A stretch of 64,000 nt of DNA, taken from contig CAMDLR010000011.1 of NCBI GenBank assembly GCA_945901845.1, forward strand, positions 1 through 64,000, written 5' to 3'. Source of the stretch: Sediminibacterium ginsengisoli. GTDB lineage: Bacteria > Bacteroidota > Bacteroidia > Chitinophagales > Chitinophagaceae. Below the pieces are notes generated by a model. The model did not search any database. It worked only from the letters and a program-made list of their open reading frames with translations, and was not told the origin of the DNA. Of the stretch, positions 1 to 8,724 are shown piece by piece. Position 1 is the first letter of the stretch. Each line of letters begins with the position of its first letter. Made by a program: the position numbers and the translations under genes.

Positions 1-89
1 GCTGCTTTTTTGGCCGGAGCCGCCTTTTTAGCGGGAGCTGCTACTTTTTTAGCAGGTGCTGCTTTTGGGGCTGGTTTCTTTGTAGCCAT
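1..89 (-). CDS. N-terminus of a Lys/Ala/Pro-rich protein (partial)
   Basis: Only the first 29 codons are visible; the gene runs off the left edge. The ATG is at 89-87 and lies 10 bases downstream of the ileS stop, so the two are probably co-transcribed. The visible residues form a low-complexity basic tail with three near-copies of AAPAKK. Such tails occur on histone H1-like DNA-binding proteins and on some Bacteroidota DksA/TraR-type proteins, and a dksA-like gene is often found beside ileS in this phylum. The visible part cannot decide between these, so no function is assigned. Confidence 0.6.
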   Translation of the reverse strand, partial: MATKKPAPKAAPAKKVAAPAKKAAPAKKA

Positions 90-99
90 ATTCTTGATG

Positions 100-3000
100 T
101 TATGCTTGTTTAGTTATTGAAACTTTTAGCAAATGCTCATTTACGTCGAGCTCAGTTGCATTTGCAACCTTGTCTACCCAATTGATTGAATCTGCTAGAA
201 TTTCGCGGCAAATATAGTCGTTATATTTTACAATTGACTCCTTAAGCCTCTCACAATGCTCAAGGGTCACGAATATACGGTCTGTAAGGGCAAAACCGCT
301 GTCTTTTCTAATATTTTGTACACGGTTTACAAACTCCCTAGCGTCGCCTTCTTGTTGTAACTCGGGTGTAATAGTGATATCTAGGGCCACTGTTAGGCTG
401 CCTTTGCTGGCAACGCTCCAACCTGGAATGTCTTCTGCAGCAATCTCAACCTCAATTAATGCAATGCTAAGTTCCTCACCTTCAATTGATAAGAGAATTT
501 CACCCGTTTTCTCGAGGGTGGCAATTTGGGCCCCGGTCATGGCGGTAATGGCTGTTCCGGCTGCTTTCATTTTTGCGCCCATTTTGGTACCTAAAGCTTT
601 AAAATTGGGCTTTATCTTTTTCTTAATGATGCCCTCCGTTTCGGTCAAATATTCAATTTCTTTAACATTTACCTCAGCGGTGATCAAATCCTGAATTAAA
701 ACCAGTTGGTCCTGCATGGCCGGTTCAAGTACCGGAATGAGTATTTTTTGAAGCGGCTGACGCACTTTAATATTCACTTTTTTACGAAGGCTAAGCACGA
801 GTGAGCAAACCTCCTGCGCTAACTGCATCCTTTCTTCGAGTGCAGCATCAATGAAGGCGTCATTTGCCACCGGAAAATTTGCATGATGAATAGAGGCAAC
901 TTGATGTTTACCGCTTACACTATTTAGGTTTGAAAAAATAGCATCACTAAAAAACGGAGCAATAGGAGCCGTTAATTGTATCACTGTTTCTAAGCACGCA
1001 TATAAGGTTTGGTAGGCACTAATTTTATCCTGCTCATATTCGCCTTTCCAAAATCTTCTTCTACATAATCTTACATACCAGTTACTAAGTTGCTCATCAA
1101 CAAAAGATTCAATGGCTCTACCTGCGACAGTTGGCTCATAATCATCCATCGCCGCTGTTACTTTTTTAATAAGTGAATGTAAACTTGATAAAATCCAACG
1201 ATCAATTTCTGGACGTTCTGCGAGTGGCACTGGTGGCTCAGCAAAAGAAAAACCATCAACGTTTGCATAGAGTGCAAAAAATTGATAGGTATTGTATAGT
1301 GTGCCAAAAAATTTACGTTGTACTTCTTGAATCCCCGCTTCATCAAATTTTAAATTATCCCAAGGAGATGCATTGGTTACAAGGTACCAGCGTGTAGCGT
1401 CTGCGCCATATTTTTCAATGGTTTCAAAAGGATTAACAACGTTACCTAAACGCTTACTCATTTTGTTGCCATTTTTATCTAGCACCAATCCATTACTCAC
1501 AACAGTCTTATAAGCGACACTATCAAAAAGCATCACACCAATTGCATGAAGGGTATAAAACCATCCACGTGTTTGATCCACACCTTCACAAATAAAATCG
1601 GCAGGAAATGCTTGTCCCTTATCCACTAAATCTTTATTTTCAAATGGATAATGCCACTGCGCATAAGGCATAGCACCACTATCAAACCAAACATCAATTA
1701 AATCTGAAACGCGGTGCATGGGTTTTCCAGATGCACTTACTAAAACAATATCATCTACAAATGGCTTGTGTAAATCGAGTATTCCACCGTGTAAATAATT
1801 TTTATTGACGCTACCACCGAGTACTTCGTTTGCTTTTTTAATGCCAGCATTTAATGCTTCCACAGATCCAATACAAACTTCTTCGGCTCCATCTTCTGTA
1901 CGCCATACTGGAAGCGGCGTTCCCCAATATCTACTTCGGCTTAAATTCCAGTCCACCATGTTTTCAAGCCAGTTTCCAAAACGGCCTTCGCCTGTAGATT
2001 TAGGTTTCCAATTGATGGTTTTATTAAGCTCCACCATACGGTCTTTAACGGCCGTTGTTTTTATAAACCAAGCATCCAATGGATAGTATAAAATAGGTTT
2101 GTCTGTTCTCCAACAATGCGGATAACTGTGCTCGTATTTTTCTACTTTAAACGCACGGTTTTCTTTTTTAAGTTTCACGCAGATATCAACGTTCACGTCA
2201 ACATAGTTAGGATCGTCTTTGTAATTTTTTACAAAGCGGTTACTAAATTCACCAACACCTTCTACAAATTTTCCGGCTCTATCTACAAGCGTTAAAATAC
2301 CAATATTATTTTTTTGACCAACACGGTAATCGTCTGCACCAAAGGCTGGCGAAGTGTGTACAATACCTGTTCCATCCTCTGTTGTAACAAAATCACCTAG
2401 TAAAATTCTAAAAGGTTTTGCACCCGGTGTTATTTCCTCGATCGCCTCCATATTATTAGCAGCAGAAGGCATGAGTTGTTCATACTGTGCGCCTTCAATA
2501 TCTGCACCTTTAAAATGCGACACTATTTTCCAAGGCAATAATTTTTGCTCGGCGTTATAATGATCAAAATCTCCATTTTCACCCTCTGGCTTAAAAAGCT
2601 TTGATAGTAAGGCTTTAGCAAGCAATACATGCACTGGTAAATGGGTGTAGGGGTTAAACGTTTTAACCATTACATATTCGATATTAGGCCCTACAGTTAA
2701 TCCTAAATTAGATGGAAGTGTCCATGGCGTAGTGGTCCATGCTAAATAATATACTTCGTTATCACCTGCCGCATCTAGTAAAAATTTATTTTTTGCATCG
2801 GTGGCTAACGCCTTAAACATGGCAACAGCAGACGTATCTTTTACATCTTTGTAAGTACCCGGTTGGTTTAATTCGTGTGAGCTAAGCCCCGTTCCTGCTG
2901 CAGGAGAATAGGGTTGAATACTTACACTCTCGTACAAGTATTCTTTTTTATACAACTCACTTAAAATCCACCAAAGTGTTTCGATGTAATCATTTTCGAA

Positions 3001-3456
3001 AGTGATATACGGGTCATTTAGATCTACCCAGTATCCCATTTTAGTGGTAATCTCATCCCACTTGTCTTTGTAACGAAGTACGGCTTCTCTACATTTTTTA
3101 TTGTATTCTTCTACCGATATTTTTTTACCAATATCTTCTTTAGTAATGCCAAGTTCTTTTTCAACCCCAAGTTCTACCGGAAGTCCGTGCGTATCCCATC
3201 CACCTTTTCTTTTTACCTGAAAACCCTGCATGGTTTTATACCTACAAACCATGTCTTTTAAGGTTCTAGAAATTACGTGGTGAATACCTGGCATTCCATT
3301 GGCACTAGGCGGACCCTCATAAAATACAAAAGGAGTGCTACCTTCACGTAAACGCACACTTTGTTCAAACGCCTCTTCTTCTTTCCATTTCGCTAAAATT
3401 GACTGCTCAATGCTAGGCAAATGAAGGCCTTGGAATTCTGGATATTTTACACGCAT
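100..3456 (-). CDS. ileS: Isoleucyl-tRNA synthetase
   Basis: Class I aminoacyl-tRNA synthetase that charges tRNA-Ile in the cytoplasm. The HIGH-type motif reads PGIHH at residues 56-60 and the KMSKS loop reads KMSKR near residue 667. Between them lie the editing (CP1) domain and the WFDSG and DQTRGWFY motifs typical of IleRS. At 1118 residues it is longer than the E. coli enzyme, and the C-terminus has no visible paired-cysteine zinc finger; both fit the type-2, eukaryote-like IleRS found in many Bacteroidota. Members of that type are often insensitive to mupirocin, which is family knowledge and untested here. It is divergent from ldhA, with a -7 box and a small inverted repeat in the leader. 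Confidence 0.97.
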   Translation of the reverse strand: MRVKYPEFQGLHLPSIEQSILAKWKEEEAFEQSVRLREGSTPFVFYEGPPSANGMPGIHHVISRTLKDMVCRYKTMQGFQVKRKGGWDTHGLPVELGVEKELGITKEDIGKKISVEEYNKKCREAVLRYKDKWDEITTKMGYWVDLNDPYITFENDYIETLWWILSELYKKEYLYESVSIQPYSPAAGTGLSSHELNQPGTYKDVKDTSAVAMFKALATDAKNKFLLDAAGDNEVYYLAWTTTPWTLPSNLGLTVGPNIEYVMVKTFNPYTHLPVHVLLAKALLSKLFKPEGENGDFDHYNAEQKLLPWKIVSHFKGADIEGAQYEQLMPSAANNMEAIEEITPGAKPFRILLGDFVTTEDGTGIVHTSPAFGADDYRVGQKNNIGILTLVDRAGKFVEGVGEFSNRFVKNYKDDPNYVDVNVDICVKLKKENRAFKVEKYEHSYPHCWRTDKPILYYPLDAWFIKTTAVKDRMVELNKTINWKPKSTGEGRFGNWLENMVDWNLSRSRYWGTPLPVWRTEDGAEEVCIGSVEALNAGIKKANEVLGGSVNKNYLHGGILDLHKPFVDDIVLVSASGKPMHRVSDLIDVWFDSGAMPYAQWHYPFENKDLVDKGQAFPADFICEGVDQTRGWFYTLHAIGVMLFDSVAYKTVVSNGLVLDKNGNKMSKRLGNVVNPFETIEKYGADATRWYLVTNASPWDNLKFDEAGIQEVQRKFFGTLYNTYQFFALYANVDGFSFAEPPVPLAERPEIDRWILSSLHSLIKKVTAAMDDYEPTVAGRAIESFVDEQLSNWYVRLCRRRFWKGEYEQDKISAYQTLYACLETVIQLTAPIAPFFSDAIFSNLNSVSGKHQVASIHHANFPVANDAFIDAALEERMQLAQEVCSLVLSLRKKVNIKVRQPLQKILIPVLEPAMQDQLVLIQDLITAEVNVKEIEYLTETEGIIKKKIKPNFKALGTKMGAKMKAAGTAITAMTGAQIATLEKTGEILLSIEGEELSIALIEVEIAAEDIPGWSVASKGSLTVALDITITPELQQEGDAREFVNRVQNIRKDSGFALTDRIFVTLEHCERLKESIVKYNDYICREILADSINWVDKVANATELDVNEHLLKVSITKQA

Positions 3457-3477
3457 ACCTTTGTGGGTTAATCGGTT

Positions 3478-3494
3478 CTGTAATGCAATTACAG
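3478..3494. repeat. Inverted repeat in the ileS leader
   Basis: A perfect 7-bp inverted repeat, CTGTAAT and ATTACAG, is separated by GCA. It sits between the predicted ileS -7 box and the ileS start codon. It could form a short RNA hairpin or a small operator. No T-box architecture is visible. Confidence 0.4.
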
Positions 3495-3511
3495 ACCTGT
3501 TTTCAAGGCTG

Positions 3512-3519
3512 CAAAGGTA
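3512..3519 (-). promoter_or_regulatory. Predicted -7 box for ileS
   Basis: Read on the minus strand this is TACCTTTG, a perfect match to the Bacteroidota -7 consensus TAnnTTTG, 55 bases upstream of the ileS start. I see no good TTTG -33 element at the usual distance, so the call rests on the -7 box and on position. Confidence 0.45.
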
Positions 3520-3550
3520 ATAAATATAAGCAAGGACTTACCTTTACCCC

Positions 3551-4543
3551 ATGAAAATTGCCTTTTTTTCTACCCAGCCCTACGACATCCAATTTTTCGA
3601 GTCTGCAAATCAAGCATTTGGACACGAATTGGTATTTTTTACGCAGGCCTTAGAGCCAGCAACCACAAGCCTGGCGGCAGGGGCCCAGGCCGTTTGCTTA
3701 TTTGTCAATGATCAGGCTTCCGAATCCGTTATAGAAGCGCTTGAGAAGCTTGGGGTTAAAACTATTGCACTAAGGTGCGCTGGATTTAACAATATAAGCC
3801 TAGAGGCTGCTAAAAAGGCGGACATCAGGGTATGCAGGGTGGGCGCCTATTCACCAGAGGCGGTGGCGGAGCATGCTACTGCACTTTTATTAACCCTTAC
3901 CAGAAAAACACATAAAGCCTATAACCGGGTTAGAGAACAAAATTTTGCTTTATCCGGGCTACTCGGATTTAATATTCATGGTAAAAAAGTAGGTGTGATT
4001 GGCACTGGAAATATTGGGCAAGCATTTTGTAAAATCATGCTTGGTTTTGGATGCGAGGTAACTGCTTTTGATTTAATCGCCAATAAAGAAATGGAAGCGC
4101 TTGGCGTTTCTTATGCGCCATTAATTGAGGTGCTAGGCGCCGATATTATTTCGTTACACTGCCCACTTAATGAACAAACAAAACATATCATCAATACCGA
4201 AACCTTAGGATATTGCAAAAAAGGAGTGACCATCATTAACACCGGAAGAGGTGGGTTATTAGATACGAAAGCTGTTATTGATGCGCTAAAAAACGGGACC
4301 ATTGGCGCCCTTGGATTGGATGTTTACGAACAGGAAGAAAAATTATTTTTCAAAGACTTATCTAGTACCATTATTCAGGATGATACCATTCAACGATTAA
4401 TGAGTTTTTCCAATGTACTTGTTACTGGACATCAAGGATTTTTTACCATAGAAGCGATGGAAAAAATTGCCCACACAACACTTGAAAATATTTCAAACCT
4501 TGAAAACAAATTACCCCTCACTACCGGCAACAGTATTGTCTGA
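3551..4543 (+). CDS. ldhA: D-lactate dehydrogenase (LdhA type, NAD-dependent)
   Basis: Reduces pyruvate to D-lactate with NADH; member of the D-isomer-specific 2-hydroxyacid dehydrogenase family. The 330-residue length matches E. coli LdhA (329). The substrate-side motif LRCAGFNN is at residues 75-82, the Rossmann GTGNIG at 151-156, and the catalytic triad is R233 (NTGRGG), E262 and H294 (TGHQGFF). The close match to LdhA motifs favours lactate dehydrogenase over phosphoglycerate or hydroxypyruvate reductases. It is divergent from ileS. Its 3' end overlaps the 3' end of lspA on the other strand by 33 bases. Confidence 0.92.
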   Translation: MKIAFFSTQPYDIQFFESANQAFGHELVFFTQALEPATTSLAAGAQAVCLFVNDQASESVIEALEKLGVKTIALRCAGFNNISLEAAKKADIRVCRVGAYSPEAVAEHATALLLTLTRKTHKAYNRVREQNFALSGLLGFNIHGKKVGVIGTGNIGQAFCKIMLGFGCEVTAFDLIANKEMEALGVSYAPLIEVLGADIISLHCPLNEQTKHIINTETLGYCKKGVTIINTGRGGLLDTKAVIDALKNGTIGALGLDVYEQEEKLFFKDLSSTIIQDDTIQRLMSFSNVLVTGHQGFFTIEAMEKIAHTTLENISNLENKLPLTTGNSIV

Positions 4544-5194
4544 ACCGCCGTCTGAAGAATTGTCTGAACGGCTTTCTGGCAAAGGGTTTGGAAAAAATTT
4601 ATTTTGAAAAATTAGGAGTATAAAAACGCCTAAAGATATAGATGCGTCCGCTACATTAAAGACGGGTCTAAAAAATTCAAAACTTTCGCCGCCCCAAAAA
4701 GGAAACCAGGCCGGAAAATGTCCATCCGTAATAATAGGGAAATAAAACATATCCACTACCCTGCCGTGAAACAAAGAAGCATAGCCGCCTGATGCAGGAA
4801 ATAAATGTGCAACATTTTGTGCAAAATAATCGCTTTGCTCAAAAATTAATCCGAAAAATAAACTATCAATTAAATTTCCAAGTGCACCTGCGTAAATCAT
4901 AGCTGCGCAAATAATAAAACCTTTGTGCATCCCTTTGCGTAAAAAATCACGTTGTAAAAAACTACCCCATATAACAGCCCCAAGTCTAAACAAAGTAAGG
5001 GCTACTTTTCCAAAATCGCCACCAAATTTCCATCCCCAAGCCATACCTTCGTTTTCTACAAAATGAAGCCTAAACCAAGTACCGAGTACGAGATGCTCTT
5101 CGCCAATATGGTAGTTGAGCTTGATATAAAATTTAAGTGCCTGGTCGACAAATATGATGGCAATTATAATGCCAATTAGATGTTTTGCTTTCAA
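4511..5194 (-). CDS. lspA: Lipoprotein signal peptidase (signal peptidase II)
   Basis: Inner-membrane aspartyl protease that removes signal peptides from diacylglyceryl-modified prolipoproteins. The two catalytic aspartates lie in GNLIDSLF (about residues 106-113) and FNVADASI (about 179-186). The first motif has D-S rather than the common D-R. Hydrophobic segments at the N-terminus, middle and around residue 195 fit the four-helix fold. At 227 residues it is longer than the usual 160-170; the surplus includes an interior insertion and a hydrophilic Ser/Asp/Gly-rich tail. It follows murF/alr by 38 bases and has its own -7 box in that gap. Confidence 0.93.
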   Translation of the reverse strand: MKAKHLIGIIIAIIFVDQALKFYIKLNYHIGEEHLVLGTWFRLHFVENEGMAWGWKFGGDFGKVALTLFRLGAVIWGSFLQRDFLRKGMHKGFIICAAMIYAGALGNLIDSLFFGLIFEQSDYFAQNVAHLFPASGGYASLFHGRVVDMFYFPIITDGHFPAWFPFWGGESFEFFRPVFNVADASISLGVFILLIFQNKFFPNPLPESRSDNSSDGGSDNTVAGSEG

Positions 5195-5220
5195 TTGTGT
5201 AGCTTTTTATTAAAGTGAGT

Positions 5221-5228
5221 CAAAGATA
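5221..5228 (-). promoter_or_regulatory. Predicted -7 box for lspA
   Basis: Reads TATCTTTG on the minus strand, a perfect TAnnTTTG match, 26 bases before the lspA ATG and inside the short gap after murF/alr. lspA may therefore be transcribed on its own as well as from upstream. No clear -33 element is seen. Confidence 0.4.
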
Positions 5229-5232
5229 AGAT

Positions 5233-7734
5233 TTACTCTTCTATGTAAATCCTTTTTACACGTGCATTAATGCCACTCATCATTTCATACATGTTAATTC
5301 CTGACCAGTTGGCAAGGGTTTCAACTGCAATATGCTCACCAAAAATCTCTACTTCGTCATTGATCGAAATGTCTTTTACGTCCGTTACATCAATCATGGT
5401 CATGTCCATACAAACAAGCCCTACCACCGGACATAAAACACCCTTAATATACAATTTACCAGCTCCCGCGCTAAATCGTCTGTCATAACCATCGGCATAA
5501 CCAATACGAACGGTTGCAATACGTGTGTCTTTTTTCATGATAGCGGCACGCTCGTATCCTACCGATGCACCTGCTGCCACCTGTCTAATTTGAGCAATGG
5601 TCGTTTTTAATGATGCCACTTTTCTAAAGCCATTTGAAGGAGTAGCGCTCGTGCCATAAAGCCCAATCCCTACGCGCACCATGTCTAGCCCAGCTGCTGG
5701 GTGCCTTTGCACAGCATGGGAGTTTGCAATATGTCTTATAAATGAATATCCAATTTGCGCTTGTAAAGTGCCACAAACAAGTTCAAAAACAGCTACCTGT
5801 TCACGCGTAAATGCATCATGCGCTGGTGCATCACTAGCCACCAAATGACTCATCACAGATTTTACAACCATGCGTTTATCAGACACTAATTTTTGGGCTA
5901 GTAATGTTGCGTCGGCGGGTTCAAAACCCAAACGGTTCATGCCCGTATTTATTTTTATATGAATACCATATGCTTCTACCCCCTGATACTTTAAAAAAGT
6001 TTGAAAAGCCTCGTATATTTCAAATGAATAAATTTCAGGCTCCAAACCATAAGCTACCATGGCTTCAAAACCAGCCTCATCGGGGCTCATCACCATAATG
6101 GGCAAATGAATGCCTGCCCTTCGTAGCTCTACCCCTTCATCTACATACGCAACCGCTAAATAATCTGTTTTTACAGCGGCAAGCGTTCTTGCAATTTCGG
6201 CACTTCCGTTTCCGTACGAAAATGCTTTTACAACCGCCATTAATTTGGTGGATAAACCAATAGCGTTTTGTATTTGCTTTACGTTGTGCGCCAGTGCTGT
6301 TAAATTAATTTCGAGTACTGTTTCATGCATCTTTTGCTCCAGCCATTTTGCAATGCGCTCAAATTCAAAAACACGCGCACCTTTTAACAAAATAATTTCG
6401 TTTGAAAATTCTTGTAGTCGGAACTGCTGTAAAAATGATGTCGTACTTTCAAAAAAATAAAGTTGTGTATTGGAAGCTGAAAACTCGTTTTGAATAACGG
6501 ATTGATTCTTTTTTAGTTGAGGGCCTATTCCAATAAACCGCTTGATCCCAAGGGCTACAGCGTGTTTGGCAACTTTAGCATATAAGTCTTTGGACGAATT
6601 CCCTGCTTCTGCAAAATCAGATACAATAATACTAGACGCCCTTCCTGTAGCTTGTGCTTGCAAATAAAAACCAGCAACTACAAATGAATCGAAATCCAAA
6701 TTATAACTATCATTAATAAACGCGCAACCATTAATCCCTTTTTTCAATTGCATACGCATATCGACCGGCATTAACTGCTTAATGCCACTAGTAATAAAAG
6801 GAAAGTTTTTGCCAAGTGCAAGTAGCGTAAGCATACAAAGTATGGCGTTATCAATAGACGCCTTGTCTGTAAACGGCAGCTCTATAATATGCGTTTTACC
6901 CGCATACAAAAGATGCAGTTCAGTAAAATTTCGGGTACTGATTTCACTTGTAACAACAAGGGTTGCTGGCGCTGTTCTACTCCAAGAATAAAATGTAACA
7001 GGACATTTAAATATAGATGACGCTGCTTCTATGTCAATATGTTCAACCAATTGATCTTTGCCATAAATAAGTGTCTCAACGGTTTCAAATAACCTAAGCT
7101 TTTCATGAATTTTTTGGGACATACCAGCAAAGCCTTCGGCATGTGCATGACCCATATGCGTTAGCACCCCAATGGTAGGTTTAATAATTGGAACGAGGTG
7201 CTCCATTTCATGCGTGGTAGAAATGCCTGCTTCAAAAATGGCCAACTCGTCTAAATCGTTCATCTTCCAAACACTAAGGGGCACACCAATTTGAGAATTA
7301 TAACTACGCGGACTTCTCACTATTTTGTAAGCATGATTGAGTAGCTGATACAACCATTCTTTTACAACCGTTTTACCATTACTGCCCGTAATTCCAATAA
7401 CAGGCAAATTAAAATGACTGCGGTGATGGGTTGCAATTTTTTGCAATGCGGTGAGACAGTTGGATACTTCAAAAAAAACAGCGCCTAAGCAATAGGCCTT
7501 CCATTTTAAAAGATCCATTTGCTTGTTCACTACAAAACCGCGAACACCCTGATCATACAGGCTTTCTATAAATTCATGGCCATCTCTTCGGGGACCAGGT
7601 AGAGCAAAAAATAAGGTTTGCGCCGGAAAAACGAGTTTTCTACTATCCGTCAAAAGCTGCTCAATTACTACCCCTTCTGCATCATCTACAGATAGGTCAA
7701 GTATATGTGCAATATCTTTTGCCGTGTATTTCAT
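5233..7734 (-). CDS. Bifunctional MurF ligase / alanine racemase
   Basis: A fusion of two cytoplasmic peptidoglycan enzymes. Residues 1 to about 465 are MurF, which adds D-Ala-D-Ala to UDP-MurNAc-tripeptide; the ATP loop GITGSNGKT is at 114-122 and the region near N149 to G170 fits the Mur ligase centre. From about residue 470 to 833 is a PLP-dependent alanine racemase with Lys503 in VVKAFSYGNG, Tyr727 in VGYERA, and the conserved MVRVGIGLYG block near 685-694. Fusions of this kind are known across Bacteroidota and could couple D-Ala supply to its use. M469 could serve as an internal start for a free racemase, but no evidence demands it. Nine bases separate it from terC. Confidence 0.96.
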   Translation of the reverse strand: MKYTAKDIAHILDLSVDDAEGVVIEQLLTDSRKLVFPAQTLFFALPGPRRDGHEFIESLYDQGVRGFVVNKQMDLLKWKAYCLGAVFFEVSNCLTALQKIATHHRSHFNLPVIGITGSNGKTVVKEWLYQLLNHAYKIVRSPRSYNSQIGVPLSVWKMNDLDELAIFEAGISTTHEMEHLVPIIKPTIGVLTHMGHAHAEGFAGMSQKIHEKLRLFETVETLIYGKDQLVEHIDIEAASSIFKCPVTFYSWSRTAPATLVVTSEISTRNFTELHLLYAGKTHIIELPFTDKASIDNAILCMLTLLALGKNFPFITSGIKQLMPVDMRMQLKKGINGCAFINDSYNLDFDSFVVAGFYLQAQATGRASSIIVSDFAEAGNSSKDLYAKVAKHAVALGIKRFIGIGPQLKKNQSVIQNEFSASNTQLYFFESTTSFLQQFRLQEFSNEIILLKGARVFEFERIAKWLEQKMHETVLEINLTALAHNVKQIQNAIGLSTKLMAVVKAFSYGNGSAEIARTLAAVKTDYLAVAYVDEGVELRRAGIHLPIMVMSPDEAGFEAMVAYGLEPEIYSFEIYEAFQTFLKYQGVEAYGIHIKINTGMNRLGFEPADATLLAQKLVSDKRMVVKSVMSHLVASDAPAHDAFTREQVAVFELVCGTLQAQIGYSFIRHIANSHAVQRHPAAGLDMVRVGIGLYGTSATPSNGFRKVASLKTTIAQIRQVAAGASVGYERAAIMKKDTRIATVRIGYADGYDRRFSAGAGKLYIKGVLCPVVGLVCMDMTMIDVTDVKDISINDEVEIFGEHIAVETLANWSGINMYEMMSGINARVKRIYIEE

Positions 7735-7743
7735 GTAATTTAA

Positions 7744-8715
7744 TTAAGACATAGACCCGTCCGTTATATCTTTTGGTGTGCCTTTCTTTTTATGTGAAAT
7801 AGAATACACGATAGACCCGCCAATACATAATACTATAAACAATAACGATAAAATAACCTGTGTGTTTTTATCTATCCACTGGTTTAAATAATGTTCGCCA
7901 AGCATTTTAACACCAATAAACACGAGCACAATGGCAATGCCTTGTTGTAAATAATCAAATTTAGAAACGGCTCCTCTTAATAGAAAAAATAAAGATCGAA
8001 GACCAAGTACTGCAAAAATATTAGACGTGTAAATAACCAACTTGTCAGTAGAAATACCCATCACTGCAGGTATCGAATCAAGTGCAAACACAAGGTCAAT
8101 AACAGCTAGCAATACCACAACAACAAATAGTGTGGTATACTGTGGTTTGCCGTTTACGCGAACTACATATTTACCATCTCCATCGGTTCCAGAAAGAGGC
8201 AAGTATTTTTTTAGAAACCGGTATATCGCAGTGTCCTGTGGATCAAATTCTTCAGATTCATTGGAGGTAAACATTTTGAATCCGGTATAGAGTAAGAAAA
8301 CACCGAAAATATATAGTAGCCAGTGAAACTGTTCTACAAGTGCAACACCCACCGTAATAAAGAGCACCCTAAACACAATAGCCATCATAATACCCACAAG
8401 TAGCACACGCGGATAATACTTTTCATTTACTTTAAAGGCGTTGAATATCAAAATAAATACAAAAATATTATCGACACTTAAACTCCACTCCATCAAATAG
8501 GCACTCAGGTATTCGAGTCCTGTTTTTTGACCTTCTTCTAGCCAAACAAATACAAAAAAACCAATTGCTAAAGCAACCCAAAATAAGGTTTGCAAGAGGG
8601 CCTGCTTAATCGTAATGGTTTTATTTTTTTTACTAAGTAGTCCAAGATCAAGTATGAGCGCAAGTACAAGTACAATTGCAAAAATGAAATAAACCAACTG
8701 ATGTGTTGCGGTCAT
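7744..8715 (-). CDS. TerC family integral membrane protein
   Basis: A 323-residue polytopic membrane protein with about nine hydrophobic segments. Family features are visible: an acidic loop then SLSVDNIFVFILIF (about residues 79-92) and LAVIDLVFALDSIPAV (about 204-219), whose membrane-embedded aspartates are the TerC hallmark. TerC/Alx-type proteins are linked to tellurium resistance and, in better-studied members, to manganese export or metal loading of exported proteins. Which of these applies cannot be read from sequence. It is packed between gldG (9 bases) and murF/alr (9 bases), suggesting co-transcription. Confidence 0.93.
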   Translation of the reverse strand: MTATHQLVYFIFAIVLVLALILDLGLLSKKNKTITIKQALLQTLFWVALAIGFFVFVWLEEGQKTGLEYLSAYLMEWSLSVDNIFVFILIFNAFKVNEKYYPRVLLVGIMMAIVFRVLFITVGVALVEQFHWLLYIFGVFLLYTGFKMFTSNESEEFDPQDTAIYRFLKKYLPLSGTDGDGKYVVRVNGKPQYTTLFVVVVLLAVIDLVFALDSIPAVMGISTDKLVIYTSNIFAVLGLRSLFFLLRGAVSKFDYLQQGIAIVLVFIGVKMLGEHYLNQWIDKNTQVILSLLFIVLCIGGSIVYSISHKKKGTPKDITDGSMS

Positions 8716-8724
8716 AAATAAGCG

